Positions 27,048 through 28,210 of a stretch of DNA of 28,210 bases are shown here, piece after piece. The notes under the pieces were generated by a model. It was not told the origin of the DNA. It saw nothing but the letters and a program-made list of their open reading frames with translations, and did no database searches. A program made the translations under genes and the position numbers. Source of the stretch: GWB1-37-8 sp964603935. Its GTDB lineage: Bacteria; Patescibacteriota; Microgenomatia; Levybacterales; UBA12049. How positions within the stretch are numbered: position 1 is the first letter of the stretch; every line of letters begins with the position of its first letter. Where the stretch lies: positions 1-28,210 of the forward strand of contig CAZRWL010000013.1 in assembly GCA_964603935.1 (NCBI GenBank), given 5' to 3'.

Positions 27048-27416
27048 ATGCTCAATCGTTCATATATGTTAGCCCATAAAGAACATCCTCATTACCTAAC
27101 AGACTCAAAGATCGTATCGTTACAAACGAAAACTTATTTCTCCAATGAAGATAATGATTTAATTAGAATTATTCGTAATCTCTCCGATCCAACCAAACTC
27201 AAAATCTATCTTCTACTGCACAAAGTCAAAGAAATAGCTGTGGCAGACTTGACTCAAATTTTAGGACTTACTCAATCCGCTGTATCCCACGCCCTTTCCG
27301 ATCTAAAAAACCTGGGACTTGTGGAATGCCACCGCTGCGGACAGCTTATATGCTACTCCTTAATTGAGAACAAAAAGAAAAATAAATTCTTAACTTTTTT
27401 TAGTAGATTTAATTAG
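27048..27416 (+). CDS. ArsR/SmtB-family transcriptional regulator
   Basis: Winged-helix repressor that usually senses metal or redox state. 122 residues: an N-terminal extension of about 33, then LIRIIRNLSDPTKLKIYLLLHKVKEIAVADLTQILGLTQSAVSHALSDLKNLGLVECHRCGQLICYSL. The recognition helix is about 75-90. C94, C97 and C102 in the wing (CHRCGQLIC) are unusual and could bind a metal or form a disulfide, which fits the thiol-redox genes that follow. The start at 27048 is chosen because it sits at the predicted transcription start; an ATG six codons later is also possible. Confidence 0.88.
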   Translation: MLNRSYMLAHKEHPHYLTDSKIVSLQTKTYFSNEDNDLIRIIRNLSDPTKLKIYLLLHKVKEIAVADLTQILGLTQSAVSHALSDLKNLGLVECHRCGQLICYSLIENKKKNKFLTFFSRFN

Positions 27417-27418
27417 TT

Positions 27419-27874
27419 ATGAAACTATTCAACGTATTGATAATTCTGTTCTTAATAATAATTACAGGCGGATTTGTCTTTTTTAAAGACGGGTTTAATA
27501 ATTTTCAAAAAGGCAGTAATCCTTCAGAGTCTTCCAATTCTAAGGTATTAATGGATCGCTTAGGTTATTTTGATTATTCCGAACGGAATTTAACATCTTC
27601 TCAGAAAAACGGCAAGACAGTTTTATTTTTCGCTGCCACTATTTGGTGCCAAACCTGCCAGGCTTTAGAAGAAGAGATAAGGCAAAAAGGTAATGCTTTA
27701 CCATCTGATGTAACAATCCTAAAAGTGGATTATGACAACGATAAAATAATGAACAATAAATACAGAATAACTTCTCAACACACACTGGTTGTGCTGGATA
27801 AAAATGGAAAGGAATTAAAAAGATGGATTGGCGGGAATTTCGATCTTTTAATACAGGAATTACAGGAGATTTAA
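27419..27874 (+). CDS. Membrane-anchored thioredoxin-fold protein
   Basis: Predicted thiol-disulfide oxidoreductase outside the cell membrane. Residues 4-22 form a membrane anchor, followed by a polar linker and a thioredoxin fold with KTVLFFAATIWCQTCQALEEEI: the active site is W76-C77-Q78-T79-C80. Then VTILKVDYDNDKIMNNKYRITSQHTLVVLDKNGKELKRWIGG, where the usual cis-proline position is replaced (SQHTLVVL rather than a clear x-Pro-T). The gene starts 2 bases after the arsR stop and precedes ccdA by 1 base, so the three are one operon. CcdA should feed electrons to it. Confidence 0.9.
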   Translation: MKLFNVLIILFLIIITGGFVFFKDGFNNFQKGSNPSESSNSKVLMDRLGYFDYSERNLTSSQKNGKTVLFFAATIWCQTCQALEEEIRQKGNALPSDVTILKVDYDNDKIMNNKYRITSQHTLVVLDKNGKELKRWIGGNFDLLIQELQEI

Positions 27875-27875
27875 T

Positions 27876-28210
27876 ATGTTACTATTAATACCGGTAGCTT
27901 TTGTATCGGGAATCTTGACAGTATTCTCTCCTTGCGTACTGCCGGTTTTGCCAATTGTTTTAGCAAGCGGTATTGACGGCAATACCAAAAGAGTTAAGGG
28001 TGTGATTGCCGGACTTGTTCTAAGTTTCACTATCGCCTCTTTACTTTTGGCAACGCTTGTAAGAGCTTTAGGCATACCGGCTGATGCCATAAGAACTTTG
28101 GCTGTAGCGCTGCTTATTGTTTTTGGTTTAAGTTTAATATTCCCCATAATTTGGAAAAAGATTCAAGTATTTATTGAGCGGTATTGGCATTTTGGAGCTT
28201 ATCAAAGTAA
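27876..28210 (+). CDS. ccdA: CcdA/DsbD-like transmembrane electron carrier, 3' end cut by window edge
   Basis: Carries reducing power from cytoplasmic thioredoxin across the membrane to exported thiol proteins. Starts with ATG at 27876 after a strong ribosome binding site, AGGAG (27864-27868). The 111 visible residues show the first membrane helix with the redox motif FSPCVLPVLPIVLASG (C20), a second and third helix (GVIAGLVLSFTIASLLLATLV and IRTLAVALLIVFGLSLIF). The second redox cysteine lies beyond the edge. Its partner is the thioredoxin-like protein just upstream. Confidence 0.92.
   Translation, partial: MLLLIPVAFVSGILTVFSPCVLPVLPIVLASGIDGNTKRVKGVIAGLVLSFTIASLLLATLVRALGIPADAIRTLAVALLIVFGLSLIFPIIWKKIQVFIERYWHFGAYQS

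Overview
The window looks like a stretch of a Patescibacteria (Candidate Phyla Radiation, CPR) chromosome, most likely from the Microgenomates side of that group. This is inference. The DNA is AT-rich and genes are tightly packed or overlapping. UGA is used as an ordinary stop (recX, rmuC), which argues against the UGA-recoding Gracilibacteria/Absconditabacteria. Small palindromic elements are scattered inside and between genes. CoA synthesis is of archaeal type, and one long protein belongs to a family I associate with CPR genomes.

Layout. 1-5514 (all minus): serS (cut by the window edge), rdgB, the hicBA toxin-antitoxin pair, lysS, an M20 peptidase and a GNAT acetyltransferase. 5604-6263 (plus): a small ACT-like regulator candidate on a divergent promoter. 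6260-10941 (minus): an acetyl-CoA synthetase behind greA, then a fused phosphopantetheine adenylyltransferase/dephospho-CoA kinase behind a membrane-anchored solute-binding protein. 10990-15138 (plus): one overlapping operon of VanW-like protein, HxGH nucleotidyltransferase, DUF192 protein, tsaD and a polysaccharide deacetylase. 15166-19456 (plus): rmuC, a cupredoxin and a UvrD-type helicase fused to a Cas4/AddB-like nuclease. 19453-19993 (minus): a phd/relE-type pair with a clear operator. 20085-20854 (minus): RNase P RNA and HU. 21020-23903 (minus): a Bro-N protein and a 672-residue protein of unknown function. 23932-26956 (minus): recA, recX and RNase Y. 27048-28210 (plus): an ArsR regulator, a thioredoxin-like protein and CcdA (cut by the edge).

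Regulatory logic. Many first genes of transcripts carry a good sigma70-type promoter whose -10 box ends only 6-11 bases before the start codon, so the mRNAs should be leaderless or nearly so. Genes inside transcripts, or behind a real leader (greA, HU, the cupredoxin, ccdA), have Shine-Dalgarno sequences instead. I saw no convincing intrinsic terminator. Two convergent gene pairs share a TTAA as both stop codons.

Most notable items: the archaeal-type CoA synthase fusion; the 672-residue protein next to a Bro-N protein; a palindromic element occurring both in the P3 position of RNase P RNA and in the last codons of recX; several in-frame repeat insertions in recX and tsaD; an RNase Y without a membrane anchor and with a structured leader; and a cupredoxin lacking the copper-ligand cysteine.
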